Origin: Castanea sativa
Taxonomy: Eukaryota > Streptophyta > Magnoliopsida > Fagales > Fagaceae
DNA length: 64,000 nt
Assembly (NCBI RefSeq): GCF_040712315.1
Contig: NC_134013.1
Span: 11,567,001 to 11,631,000 of the forward strand
Reading direction: 5' to 3'
This document shows positions 23,168-34,382 of this stretch, in pieces (within the stretch, counting starts at the first letter, position 1; each line of letters starts with the position of its first letter). A program made the position numbers and the translations under genes. The notes under the pieces were generated by a model. The model did no database searches. It was given only the letters and a program-made list of their open reading frames with translations, and was not told where the DNA came from.

Positions 23168-24200
23168 CCTCTTGGTAATATGGTTAATATGAATATGACA
23201 ATATACTTGTATTAAATCTTGATTTTAAGAGCTAAACTCAGAGCATTTGCATCAAACAATGAACAATAGAAAAGGGTATCAATTTTACATATTTAAGTTC
23301 CAAAATCACCCACATCAATCAAGCTAAAAATGTGTAAATTTACAATGTTACTATAGTAATTGTGTAAATTTACATTGACACTATCACTTCACATTTAATT
23401 TGTTATTCTTTCTTTATGTATACCAAAAATTAAGGAAGAAAATGGTTAGTGGTTGTTGTGTGTAAACAAATATTTATATTTCAAGTATTTAGTTTTTTAT
23501 TATTTCTTTACGTATCCCCATCTTTAATTTTTTATTCTTTCTTTATATATTACGAGTTTGAGATTTATATTTTTTAATAAATTTAGATTTAAATTAGGTT
23601 CTTTCAACCCAAACATGTATTTTTCTCATTATGTAAGTGTACAAAATAAATCAAAGTGGGCCAAAATGAACCAAAGTGATCCAAATGGATTGAATTGGAC
23701 TAAATGGAACAAAGTGGACCAAATGGACAAAATAAGGCTGAATGAACCGAATAGGAACAAGGTGGACCAAATGGACTGAATAAGAATGAACAGACCAAAC
23801 AGGACCGAAATGAACTGAATCAGACTGAAGTGGATAGACTCAACTGAATAGGACCAATGTGGCTTAAATAGAACCGAATAGAACTAAAGTTGACAAAATG
23901 GACTGAATAGAATGAAAGTAGACCGAATGGCCCAAATAGGACTGAAGTAGATAAAAGTGGACAGAATGGACTGATTAGGACCAAATAGGACTGAATAGAA
24001 CCAAAGTAGAATGGACCGAATAGGACCGAAGTGGACAAAATATGACCAATGTGGACTGAACAGAGCCAATGTGGATTGAATAGACTGAATTGGACCGAAG
24101 TAGACTTTATAAGACCGAATAGAACTTTAGTGGAACAAATGGACTAAATAGGACCTAATGGACCGAATAGGACCAAATTGAACAGAATGGACTGAATAAG
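23168..24200. repeat. Duplicated repeat block (copy 2, empty-site copy) with GGACCGAAT-type array
   Basis: It matches copy 1 continuously where copy 1 is interrupted by the MITE (site at about 23190) and by Gypsy element 1 (site TTGACACTATCAC at about 23381-23393). From 23650 the degenerate TGGACCGAATAGGACC array extends further than in copy 1. The block is itself some moderately repeated, probably transposon-derived sequence. Confidence 0.85.
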
Positions 24201-24319
24201 ACTTTTGAATTTTTATAATTTTTAGGGCTCATATATCTAATTTCTAATGTCTATTTTAGTATTTTCTTTGTATTTTTAACCCAAAACTAAAGATTTTAGC
24301 CTAACTATAATAAAATTTC

Positions 24320-25383
24320 ATACTTTTCAACCCAAAAATTAAGAAAAAAAAAAAGAATTTTTGAAATAAACTTAAGAGGAAAACCTATATAAAGAATCAA
24401 TTTAAGACTCAATTATTCTAAAATGGTCTAAGAGGAATCGAAATTGACCAAGTGGACCGAATTGAATCGAGTGGATCAAATTAAAGGTAGTAGACTTAAT
24501 TGAACGGAATAGAAATTGTTTAATTTTTAAAGAGAACAAATTATCTTCAAAAAAAAATTTAATAAAAAATTATAGATTATTTTACAATAAAAAATAATTA
24601 TTTATCCTCACGCATCGCAAAGTCTGTGACTAGTGTACTACATAATTACCAATACTTTTGATGAATATTACATAATTACCATACAAGTTCATTCTTTTGA
24701 TAGATTTATACTTAACTATATATAAAAATTAAAAATTAAAAAGAAAGGTTTTTATTTTATTTTATTTTATCGAGTTTTAACTTATGATGTCCGCTCCTAA
24801 AAAGCTCTATCATCAGGCCAAAACACCAATCAATTTTTTGTGTAGGCAACTTAAAGTCTTTTCAACCCAAAAATTAAGAAAAAAAAATTGAATTTTTGAG
24901 CTAAACTTAAGATGAAAACCTATATAAAGAATCAATTTAAGCTCAATTAGTCTAAAATGGTCTAAGGGGAATCCAAATTGACCAAATGGACCGAATTGGA
25001 TCGAGTGGATCAAATTGGATTTTAGTACACTTAATTGAACCGAACATAAATTGTTAAATTTTTATAGAGAACAAATTATCTTCAAAAAAATTTAAATAAA
25101 AAATTATACATTATATTACAATACAAAATAATTATTTATTCTCATGCATTGCAAAGTTTATGACTAGTGTACTGCATAATTACCAATACTTTTAATGAAT
25201 ATTACATAATTACCATACATGTTCAATCTTTTGATAGATTTATACTTAACTATATATAAAAATTAAAAAGAAAGTTTTTTTTTTTTTATTATAAAATTTC
25301 AATCTATAATGTCCGCTCTTAAAGAACTTTATCATCTGATTAAAACACCAATAAATGTTTGGTGTAGGTAACTTTAAGTCTTT
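24320..25383. repeat. Tandem duplication, about 535-bp unit, two copies
   Basis: CAACCCAAAAATTAAG starts at 24328 and at 24863. Both copies continue through AACCTATATAAAGAATCAATTTAAG, GGACCGAATTG, a TTTGATAGATTTATACTTAACTATAT segment, and end inside a SINE 3' part (GGTGTAGGCAACTTAAAGTC / GGTGTAGGTAACTTTAAGTC). The second copy runs into the rest of that SINE at about 25384-25480, so the right breakpoint of the duplication lies within an older SINE on the minus strand. Confidence 0.85.
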
Positions 25384-25576
25384 ATCATCAGACCAAGACA
25401 CCAATCAATTTTTGATGTAAATGAGGATTGAATTTCAAATATCTTATTCAACTATCTGAAACTGCACTAATTGAGCAAACTAAAATCCATTGAAAAGAGG
25501 GTTAATTTTACTATTTTGGTGTCTAAAGTAGCTTTTTTTTTTTTTTGAAGATAGTATCTTGAAGTTGAGATTTTGG

Positions 25577-25730
25577 GTGGGTTACAGTTAGCTCAACTGG
25601 TAAAATCTCTGATGATTGTATAAGAGATCTAGGGTTCAATCTCCGCCTACACCAAAAACTGATTGTTGTTTTGGTATGATGATAAAGAACGATCATCAGG
25701 AGCGGACGTCATAGGTTAAAACTCTCTCAA
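25577..25730 (+). mobile_element. tRNA-derived SINE with 15-bp target duplication
   Basis: The body is 154 bp with A box TTAGCTCAACTGG and B box GGGTTCAATCTCC. It is flanked by AAGTTGAGATTTTGG on both sides (25562-25576 and 25731-25745). Minus-strand or partial relatives occur near 24772, 25305, 51505 and 56338, so this is the most active SINE family in the window. Confidence 0.9.
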
Positions 25731-25763
25731 AAGTTGAGATTTTGGAAACCCGTTAAACACTTA

Positions 25764-25898
25764 TGCGGTGTTTGGTAAATGAGTTTGAGTAATGTTATTT
25801 GAATGTTTTTGTTATATTTATGAGTAAAAATATGTGTAAAAATATGTTTAAAATGTTGTTCAGAAGTATGTTTAAAATGACCTATCAAGCAGACCCTC
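25764..25898. mobile_element. Small MITE-like repeat
   Basis: It runs from GCGGTGTTTGGTAAATGAG to ATCAAGCAGACCCTC, the kind of ends seen in hAT-type MITEs (gtgtttgg...gaccc), with an AT-rich interior. A relative lies at 52175-52320 in the opposite orientation. Ends are approximate. Confidence 0.45.
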
Positions 25899-25980
25899 AA
25901 AATTTGAGGACTCCAAAAAGAAAAACGAAAAAAAAAAGAAGTTATCCTTAGAAAAAAGAAGCAGGGTTTAACAAATTCAA

Positions 25981-25989
25981 AAACCCTAA
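25981..25989 (+). promoter_or_regulatory. Telo-box-like element upstream of the 26-kb gene
   Basis: AAACCCTAA lies about 77 bases before the start codon at 26066. Telo-boxes (AAACCCTA) near plant transcription starts are typical of growth- and nucleolus-related genes. The exact motif match is seen; its function is inferred. Confidence 0.45.
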
Positions 25990-26065
25990 ACATAATCTTA
26001 ATCTGCATTGTCTTTTGTCTCTCACCAAAATTGTTTGATTTTGATTCTTTGACTCTCCGAAGAAG

Positions 26066-29000
26066 ATGCCGTCTGAGGATTCGAAGCTCGTGAAGAAGGA
26101 AGAAGAAGAGGTCGAGGACGACGACGATGACAAGCCGATTCTCCATGGCCTCAAGAAGAAACTCTCAAATGCAAATGGCGCTCGTGGTTCAGCCAAATCT
26201 AAACCCAAACTCAAGAAGGAAGAAAGTGAAGATGAATACGATGACGATGACATCAAGCCTATCGGCAAACGGAGCTCTATTTCTAAACCCGACAAGGTTT
26301 TCAAAGTCTTTACCTTTTCTTTCTTTTTTGGCCTTAAATTTTGAAAAAGGTATAGGCTTTCCGGTTATATATAAGAAAGGAACCATTTTCATTCAATGGG
26401 TGCTTTTTGTTTAATATGGTAAAAATGGGGTTTGATTAATATTTAATGTTGTGCTTGTTTAGTAACCAGAGGTTTTGTTTGGTATTTATTTTTGAGTAAT
26501 GGGTCTGGTTTGGTTTGGTTTTGTTTTCTTTTGTGGAAGGAACCGAGGAAGAAGAAGAGAACAAAGGAGGTGGAGAAGAAGAGCAAGGAGGTAGAAAAGA
26601 CATCAGAGAAGAAGAAGAGGGAGAAGAAAGTTTATGATTTGCCTGGTCAGAAGCGAGACCCTCCTGAGGAGGTACAAATACGATGTTGTTTTTGTTTCAC
26701 TTGGTTTTAATTTTTAGCATTCAAGATGTTTACTTTGAGGGTTTTTAAGTAATGGGATTGTTACTTTGTGGAATTTCAGAGAGACCCACTGAGGATTTTT
26801 TATGAGACACTCTATAAGCACAGCCCAAACAGTGAAATGGCGCAGTTCTGGTGAGTCATTTTGCCCCAATTGGGAGAATCCTTTTTAGTAGTGTGACATG
26901 CAGTTTTGACGTTGAATTTCATTTTGCTTCTATTATTTGCTTGGCTTTTAGAATGTAAAAAAGAAGAAGAGAAGAGTGATTGCCTAAAAGAAAAGAACAT
27001 ATGTGTCATGTTTTTCTTTCCTATTTCACCTTCTCTCCTTAAATTAGTCAAAGCAATTGGGTGATTAGTACTTGTGAATAGGAAGGATAGCCTTCAATGT
27101 CTAACCGAGCTCAACAAATGGTAAAAAAATTGTGAAGTTGGGGTTAAGAATGAATGATAAACACCGATAGCATGAAGAGTGCAGTGAAACCATATGAGCT
27201 CACACTTTACATATTATGAGAATGAGGATGAGTAACCCAAACGAGTCACTTCCCTATAAATTTGAAATGAAGAATAGGATACTTCTCTTGATGAGCTGTA
27301 TCCAATGTATAAGACTTTATCTGGTAATTTGGATTGGTTAACCCTATTAGTGGGTGACATATGAGAGGATAGGTTCTGTATTATAGATAATTGCAGAAAG
27401 ATTTTTTCTATTTATTCTTTTGTTTGTGTTGCACCCCCCCCCCCCCTTTTTTTTTACCAAAAGAACAAAAAAAAATTGTCTTTGTGTGTTTGTACGTGTG
27501 TAGAATTAGTAATCATATCATGCAACACATCACTCTGCATATCATCGAGTCTTTGTAAACTTGCTAATTGTATGTGTATATGTAGGTTTTGGACTTTGCT
27601 TTTGATTCAATCTTTCTGTTTTTAGTTTCATTTTATGTTTGTTTGGTTGTATTCATTTTTGTTTGATTGTTTGTACCTGTAATAAGATATATTTTGCAGT
27701 TCTTCCAAATTTTATTTTTATGGTACACCAAAAAATGAGTAATTGTTGGTGTTTGACTAAGAAACTTTCCTACAGGTTTTCATTTTCAAAGTAGCACAAC
27801 TTTTCAGTGTATACTCTATGGATATGTTGCATGCCTATAAGGGATGGGTTGATATTAATATTAGCATTTAGTATAACAAGCTGTAAGTAGTTTGGGCTGC
27901 CCTAGATATTTTAGTCACTTTCAAGACATTATATTTTGGGGTGGACTAAGTTTTGATTTGTTAACAAATACGATTTAATGATCAATTATCTTTTCACCAC
28001 TTTGCCCTTTGTTATGGTGTCACTCTTTTTGCTCCAAGCAAGGGAGCATCTTTAATCATGGAACTGGCTGTATATGGAGGGTGTACCTTTATCCCTCGCT
28101 TCCTCTATAATTTCTTGTTCAAGATTATGTCCAGCAAGCAGAATGCATATTGAAAAATTTAAGCCGTAACTAAAACCTAAGCAAATATATAGCAGCCCTT
28201 GAACTTGAACAGTCAATGTTAATGCTAAAATCATGGCACGGGTAAGCATAACATTTCAAGTACTTCAAGCCCTATACAGATGTCAAAAACTCTATATAGT
28301 GCCATTAATGCATTCAGGAACAAAACGATTTACCTTGTGACTAAATTCTTGAAAACCAAAAATTGTTGTCATCTAGCAAACAAGTCCATATAAACTATTA
28401 CGAAGGTTACTTGGAAGGCAATCAGAATTCTCCATAATCTCTACTCATGTTAAACTAAATATCTTGCTATAATGCTATATATATGCTTAGGTTTCAGTTA
28501 TGACTTAAATTTTGCAATATGCAATCTGCTTGCTGGACTAGTTGGTTGAGCAGCTGTTGTTGCCTCAGGAGGAAATTTTGGCTATATGTGATTTCAAAAT
28601 GTAATCATGTCAGTGTAGGTGGATGATATGAATATCTTGCATTAAGAATGGGTGAGTTATTTTTTCATCTTTGATGATTTGATCCTTTTTTAAAATGTCA
28701 TATTGGATCACTTTATATATAATCTGGACTTAAAAAGAAAAAAGCTTCTGTTTTAAGTACTCTATCATAGTCACTGTATTTTTTCAGTAAGAAAATAGTA
28801 TCCACTTCTTTGGTCAGTAGATGCATATGGCAGATCACCTGGTTCAACCTCCAGTCCACTCTCTGTGTGAGTTCTTTTACCATTAACTATAAAAGATGAC
28901 TGAGAGAGAGAGAGAGCACTAGTAAACTATGGACTTGCATAGTAGTTCCATGTATTGGAATGGATAAGTTTAGTTTCCTACATACATATTAGGCACAACC

Positions 29001-29659
29001 CCATCTGTTAGATCTTTGTGTGTTCTGTCCTTGTCCTTTTTTTTCAAATTTAGTGCTTCTTTTGGTGCTCATCATAATGTGAGACATAATTTGACATGAT
29101 TTAGTAATTCTGCTCATTAGAGATTAGTTTGCCATACCATGTGATTGGGTTGACTCCTCCTCTTGCATTGATATGTACTTGTTTGTCTGTTATTTGCAAT
29201 ATAATTATAGCTAGGGTTGCATATCTAAAGAAATGTATTCAATTTGATTGTAGGATGATGGAATCTGGTTTGCTTTCCAAAGAAGAGGCAAAGAAAGTTT
29301 ATGAGAAGAAGCAGAAGAAGAGTCTTCAGCAAAAGCTCAGTTCTCCAGCCAAAGTTGTAGCTACTTTGAAGCAGAGTACTAAGTCTGTTAGTGTTAAGAG
29401 AAAATTACCATCCTCCCCAGCTTCTTCGAACAAAAAGAAGACAACAGACTCAAAAGTTGCATTGAAGCAGTCTAAGAAACAGAAGATTGAAGATGGAAGC
29501 TCTGAGGATGAATCTGATGATGACTTTGTTTTGGCTAACAAGAAGAAAAAGCTATCCTCCCAAGTTTCTTCTAATAAAAAGAAAACGACCGTCTCCAAAG
29601 CTTTATCGAAGCAGTCTAAGCAAAGAAAGGCTGTTGATGAAAGTTCTGATGATGAATAG
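26066..29659 (+). CDS. Lys/Glu/Ser-rich, probably nuclear plant protein (four exons, about 280 aa)
   Basis: Exons are 26066-26296, 26540-26671, 26780-26850 and 29254-29659; GT-AG introns join them in one open frame. The start ATG follows an AT-rich leader and opens MPSEDSKLVKKEEEE. The N-terminal part alternates acidic (EDDDDD, EDEYDDDD) and basic blocks. The second exon ends in KKVYDLPGQKRDPPEE. The conserved-looking core, split by intron 3, reads RDPLRIFYETLYKHSPNSEM and, after the joined Trp, MMESGLLSKEEAKKVYEKKQ. The C-terminal part repeats SSNKKKTT..SK.LxKQSKKxK, with acidic Ser clusters (SSEDESDDD, ESSDDE) that look like CK2 sites. I have seen the core in plant proteins of unknown function but cannot name it. 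The Lys-rich blocks suggest a nuclear or nucleolar chromatin or RNA-associated protein. Intron 3 is long (2.4 kb). No disruption is seen. Confidence 0.85.
26851..29253 (+). other. Intron 3 of the 26-kb gene
   Basis: It runs from GTGAGTCATTTTG to TTTGATTGTAG. It is T-rich as plant introns are, with a C13/T10 homopolymer at about 27434-27455. No mobile element is obvious inside it. Confidence 0.7.
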
Positions 29660-29849
29660 GATGATAGCTTTAAATTTGATGTGCCCAAACAAATGAGAAA
29701 GCAGCCTCAAGCAGCTGAATTATGTTTAACCTGAACTGATTAGGACCTCTCACATTTTGTTTACTGTCACTTGTTAATATCTTTGCTGATTGAACTTCTG
29801 TAAACACTAATAGTGGCAATTCCCTCATTGAGATGATGGTTTTACCACC

Positions 29850-30015
29850 CGGGGTGGTGACCTAGTGGTAGGAAGCCTTTATGACCTATCATATTTGTGA
29901 GCTTAGGAGTTCTGGGTTTGTGACAAGGCCCATTAGTGCCGTAATTGGTACCACCACACCATAACCCAATGCCTACGTAGTGTGGGGGTAGTGATCACAC
30001 CAGTGAACCCTATTT
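29850..30015 (+). mobile_element. Possible tRNA-derived SINE, second family
   Basis: GGGGTGGTGACCTAGTGGTAGG resembles an A box, and GGAGTTCTGGGTTTG, about 45 bases on, a poor B box; the rest resembles a SINE body (ACCACCACACCATAACCC...). No target duplication was found. Confidence 0.35.
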
Positions 30016-31294
30016 ATTTTTGAATGTTGGGCAGGCCCTTTTCTTGGTGGTACTTCAAACCAAAATTGAATTGCATGAGAACGCTCCTTTCCAAAGTCTA
30101 TACTGCCTCAATTATCTTTCATGCTATTTTCTACGAAGATATTTCTCTTCTTTTTAAATGTCTGTCATAGTGGGCAATCTCCTTTTTGAATTTACTGAAA
30201 ATCAAAGCAGGTAGAAAAGAAAAGAAAAGAAAATCAGTGCAGCTGGGAATAGGAAAGTAATTCCTTGGGCTATTCACTAAAATAAAATTATAAAAAAAGA
30301 GCTGTGGCTATAGCTTAAGTCATTTCTTTTGAGCTGGACTGTGATTCAAAATTAAATTTTTTACAATGGTAGAGGGTAATGAAGAATAATTATCTTTTCA
30401 AAAAATAAAGAAGGTAAAAGTGCCAGAGTTGATGATTTTCCTTAAACCATTTGTACAGTATGGGTTTGGTTGCCCTGCAAGCATCTCATTTTCTAAACCA
30501 GGAATTTCTGACCTTTCAATGAGAAAGGGAAGACTGGTTAACTAACTATATAGCGTTAAGCACCCGGGCCCATGGAGAGACTCTTCTTCAATTAGAAAAT
30601 GCCAAACAAGTTTGACTGAGAGGGCAAGATTTCGAGGTCTCACAAACAGCTAAACTCCAGTCTCTTGGAAGGGTGGCTTTATTGTTAAGATAGTTTAACT
30701 TGGATTAAACTCTATTATCAAAATATTAAGTGACTTTGATTTTTGAGAAAAGAAATATTAAGTGACTTTTTATTGTTAAGACAATTTACTTTAAAAAAAA
30801 AAAAGTCTATCACCTAAATTTCAAAAAATAAAAAATTCTATTTCAAATTATAATTATAATTTTGTGTATAAGATTAAAATTATAAAAAAGTTTATCACCT
30901 AAATTAAAATTCTATTTCAAGTTAAAACTTAAAAAGTATAAGATTTATTATTTATTTTGATTATATATCATAATTTTGTGTTCTATTTTAATAAAACTTC
31001 TCTCTCTCTCTACTAATTTTTAAGATAGTTTCAATGATATTACTAAAATATTTTCTTTACTTTAAATATAATTAATAAATTTTTAATCTTCACACAACTT
31101 TTTAATGAATCTGTACCCTTGGGTAGATTGCTAGTTAAACCCCCCCGGCCCTCCCCAGCAAATAGCTATCGTTCTCGCACACTAATATGGTAACATTGTT
31201 GTTAAAATCAGAATTTTACACAGGAATTGTATGGGTTATAAGATTCTAATTTTCATAAATATTTAAAAAGATAAAAAATAGTTAGTAATGTGTT

Positions 31295-31299
<5 letters not shown>

Positions 31300-31346
<47 letters not shown>
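31300..31346. repeat. (TA)n microsatellite
   Basis: About 23 uninterrupted TA units. Confidence 0.95.
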
Positions 31347-31348
<2 letters not shown>

Positions 31349-31745
31349 AATCTTCGACATTTATTTTTTAAAGTTTGATAGAATGGAACATTCAACACAA
31401 ATTACTCAATGAGTACCAAAATTACCAATATCATACACTACATGATAAAATTTTAATTTTAGAAACTTAAGTTTCAAGAAATTAAAATTTCATTCCAACT
31501 AAAACTCTATTTATATCTTATTAATAGGATAGTATAATTTATATGAACTATTTTATCTAGGTTTTTAAGAAATTTACATTTTTACTCCAACTAAAATTCT
31601 ATTACTAAAAATTTCAGACATTTAAAATAAATGTGATATTAATTTTAACTATCTATCATAATTTTGTATTTTAATATGGTAAAACTTGTACACTATATAT
31701 GTACATATTAATATAGTTAATTTGGACTTATAAGTAGCTCACTAA

Positions 31746-31960
31746 AGGCCTGTTTGAGATCCGCTTATTTTGCTGAAACTAAAATTTTTTTGCTGAAAGT
31801 ACTGTGGATAAAAGTAAAAGTTAGCAGAAATAGTACAATGGAATCTATAAATAGTACCAAAAAGTAAAGTGGAACCTATGAATAGTAGAAAAAATAAGAT
31901 GAATAGTAAAATAAGTTGACAAAAATAATATTTTCAAATGGATACTAATAATTTTTTTTT
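31746..31960. mobile_element. MITE-like dispersed repeat
   Basis: It starts GGCCTGTTTGAGATCCGC and contains repeated GAATAGTA/GGAACCTATGAATAGTA and AAATAAGTTGACAAAAATA. I know closely similar short elements as frequent in woody eudicot genomes. Terminal repeats are poorly preserved and no target duplication was found. Confidence 0.45.
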
Positions 31961-32817
31961 CCTTTTACATAAAATTTTTAATTAATTCGTGCAATGCACA
32001 GGCATACTACTAGCATGTATAGAACAATATTTCATACTTTACGGTTCTTATAGAACTTTTTTTTTTTAAAATTTTGTGCCAGAAAAATCACACAATCACA
32101 TATCCACAAAGATTTTGCAATTTAATATAATAAAAGGAAACGAATTTAACTCTTTATTTGAGAAAAAGAAAAGAATTTAAGTATAGATATCCTAGTTAAA
32201 CTAGACTAGTTCTTATATACAATTGTTTTCCTAGTTTTTCTCTTTTAACGCAAGTTCTCTTTTTTCTGATTTTTATTTTTTATTTTTTAGATTCCTGTTT
32301 TCCTAGTTATTCTTTTTTTTTTTTGAATTTAATTAAGTATTTCCACTACTTGAGTTCTCCTAGAAGGGTTTGGTTTACCTCTGGTACTTTTTTAATTGAA
32401 TGTCTCATTTTATTTTAAATACACAATAACAAAAGATAATGAACTTAATTTAATATCTACATTTTATTTAATTAGTCGGTGATGTGGCAATTTCCAACTT
32501 ATTGTAATTTTTTTTTCTAAATTTAATTAAGTATTTCTACCGTCTGAATTCTCCTAAAAGGGTTTGGCTTACTTCCGATATTTTTTTAATTAAGAGGTCT
32601 TTTTTTATTTTAAATACACAATAACAAAGAGTAGTAAATTTTAATCTTCACATTTTATTTAATTAGTGAATAATATAATAATTTTTCATTAAAATAAAAG
32701 AAGATTATAATTTAAAAAGTACATGAGGGAAGCCAAACCCCTCCTTAGAAAGCCCTTATTATTTTTCCTAAACTCTTTCAAATATCACGGTGTTTTGAAA
32801 CAGAAGCATAAACAATA

Positions 32818-34309
32818 ATGGAGCAGAGGCACAGTCCATGTCGAGATACAAGTTCTTGGACTGATTCCAATGACTTTGATGAGCGAGAGAGAGAGGTTGC
32901 TGATATTTTGGTGGAGTTTTATCATCAACTTAACGAATATGCTCGTCCACAAGTTTCAGTATGGGGGGCTAAGAGAAAGAGGTCTGTACTCGATGAAACC
33001 TATTCTCCTGCCCAAGCATCTACTTTTCCAAATAATTCTGAGCCTCTGAGAGTTCAACCACTACGCAGTGTTCCATCAAACTCCTATACAAATACAACCA
33101 TGAAAATCAACGATGAGTGTCTCCGTGCTCAACCTCTACGCACTGTTATTCCTTCAAACGATGGGTTATTTAGTTCTGGAACAACTAGTCTTGTTTGTCA
33201 CAGAGAGCCCAATTCTTTGGTCTTGCACTTGAAGCCTATGAAAAAACCCACCAACAAAAAGGTATTTCGTTTACTTTTTTTTTTTTTTTCTATTCTGATT
33301 TGTTGGACTTGGAGGCGGTTAATCTGATTCTTCGCCAAATTTTAATTTTGGTGTGGTTTGTACTATCAATCCAGATAAAAGGTTAAACTGGTGCGGTAAA
33401 AAAATTGAACTGCTAATAATCATCCAAAATCAATAGATCTAAAAGTTTTTTATTTTTTATTTATTTTTTTAATAAAGAAAAAAACCCTAGTCGCCACCAT
33501 CTTACATCATAACAGGTACGACATGAGGCCTATCCTTCATGTTCAGGGAACCCTAGCGGTCATGGAGGGCATACATGCATTGTGACCTATCCAACCCATA
33601 ACACCTCTAGACTTAAACCACTATGATAGATTCCGAGTAAACAACTGCAACTACACTTGCTACATATTTGCAACCATGATATTTAGGAAAGTGTCTATGT
33701 TTGGTGTTATAATATTTTATTCATAGTCAGTTGCAAACCTAAGAAAATGAGAGGGATTGCGGAACAATCATACTAAAATTTAGTCACTCTATTAAGAATA
33801 GATTCACTTCTATATTGCCGGTCCTAGCTAATTTATTTGAAGATTCTTAGCCAACCCCAAAATTTTATGATCAAGGCTTTGTTTTAACTATTGTATAAAA
33901 CTTAGGTACAATTTCTCATCTATTGTATTTTAAGTATAACAGGTAATAAATTACATCTAAGTTTTGTCCACATTGCAACACTAAGTATAAAACTTTTTTT
34001 AATAATTTGTTGAGATGATTTGTTATTATTGGTACATTATTACTTTTACATGAGTTATTGTTATCACTTTTCTTACGCAATCATCACAACATATCATTTT
34101 AACAAGTTATGAAAAAAAAAAAAAAAAAAAAAAAAGCCCAGAGGAGTAGGACCTCGTCTTTCTTGTTTGGATGAATTAGATTTCATTTCAAACAAATGAA
34201 AGTGCAAGGAATATGCACATTGTATAAGTATATCACGAAAATTGCAAACAACAACAACCAAGCTTGTGTTCCAAATTTTTGGGTCATCGTGAATCCTGAA
34301 ATCGAGGTC

Positions 34310-34382
<73 letters not shown>

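Larger units (their letters stand above)
29660..32817. other. Intergenic spacer between the 26-kb gene and gene A
   Basis: It contains a SINE-like stretch (29850-30015), a (TA)n run (31300-31346) and a MITE-like repeat (31746-31960). Two similar stretches (about 32260-32430 and 32500-32680, sharing AATTTAATTAAGTATTTC and AATACACAATAACAAA) suggest a local duplication of about 200 bp. No gene is seen. Confidence 0.5.

Noticed and set aside
24600..24645. Helitron-like end CACGCATCGCAAAGTCTGTGACTAGT (repeated at 25143)
   Set aside because: The second occurrence is due to the 535-bp duplication; no matching 5' end found, so not called.
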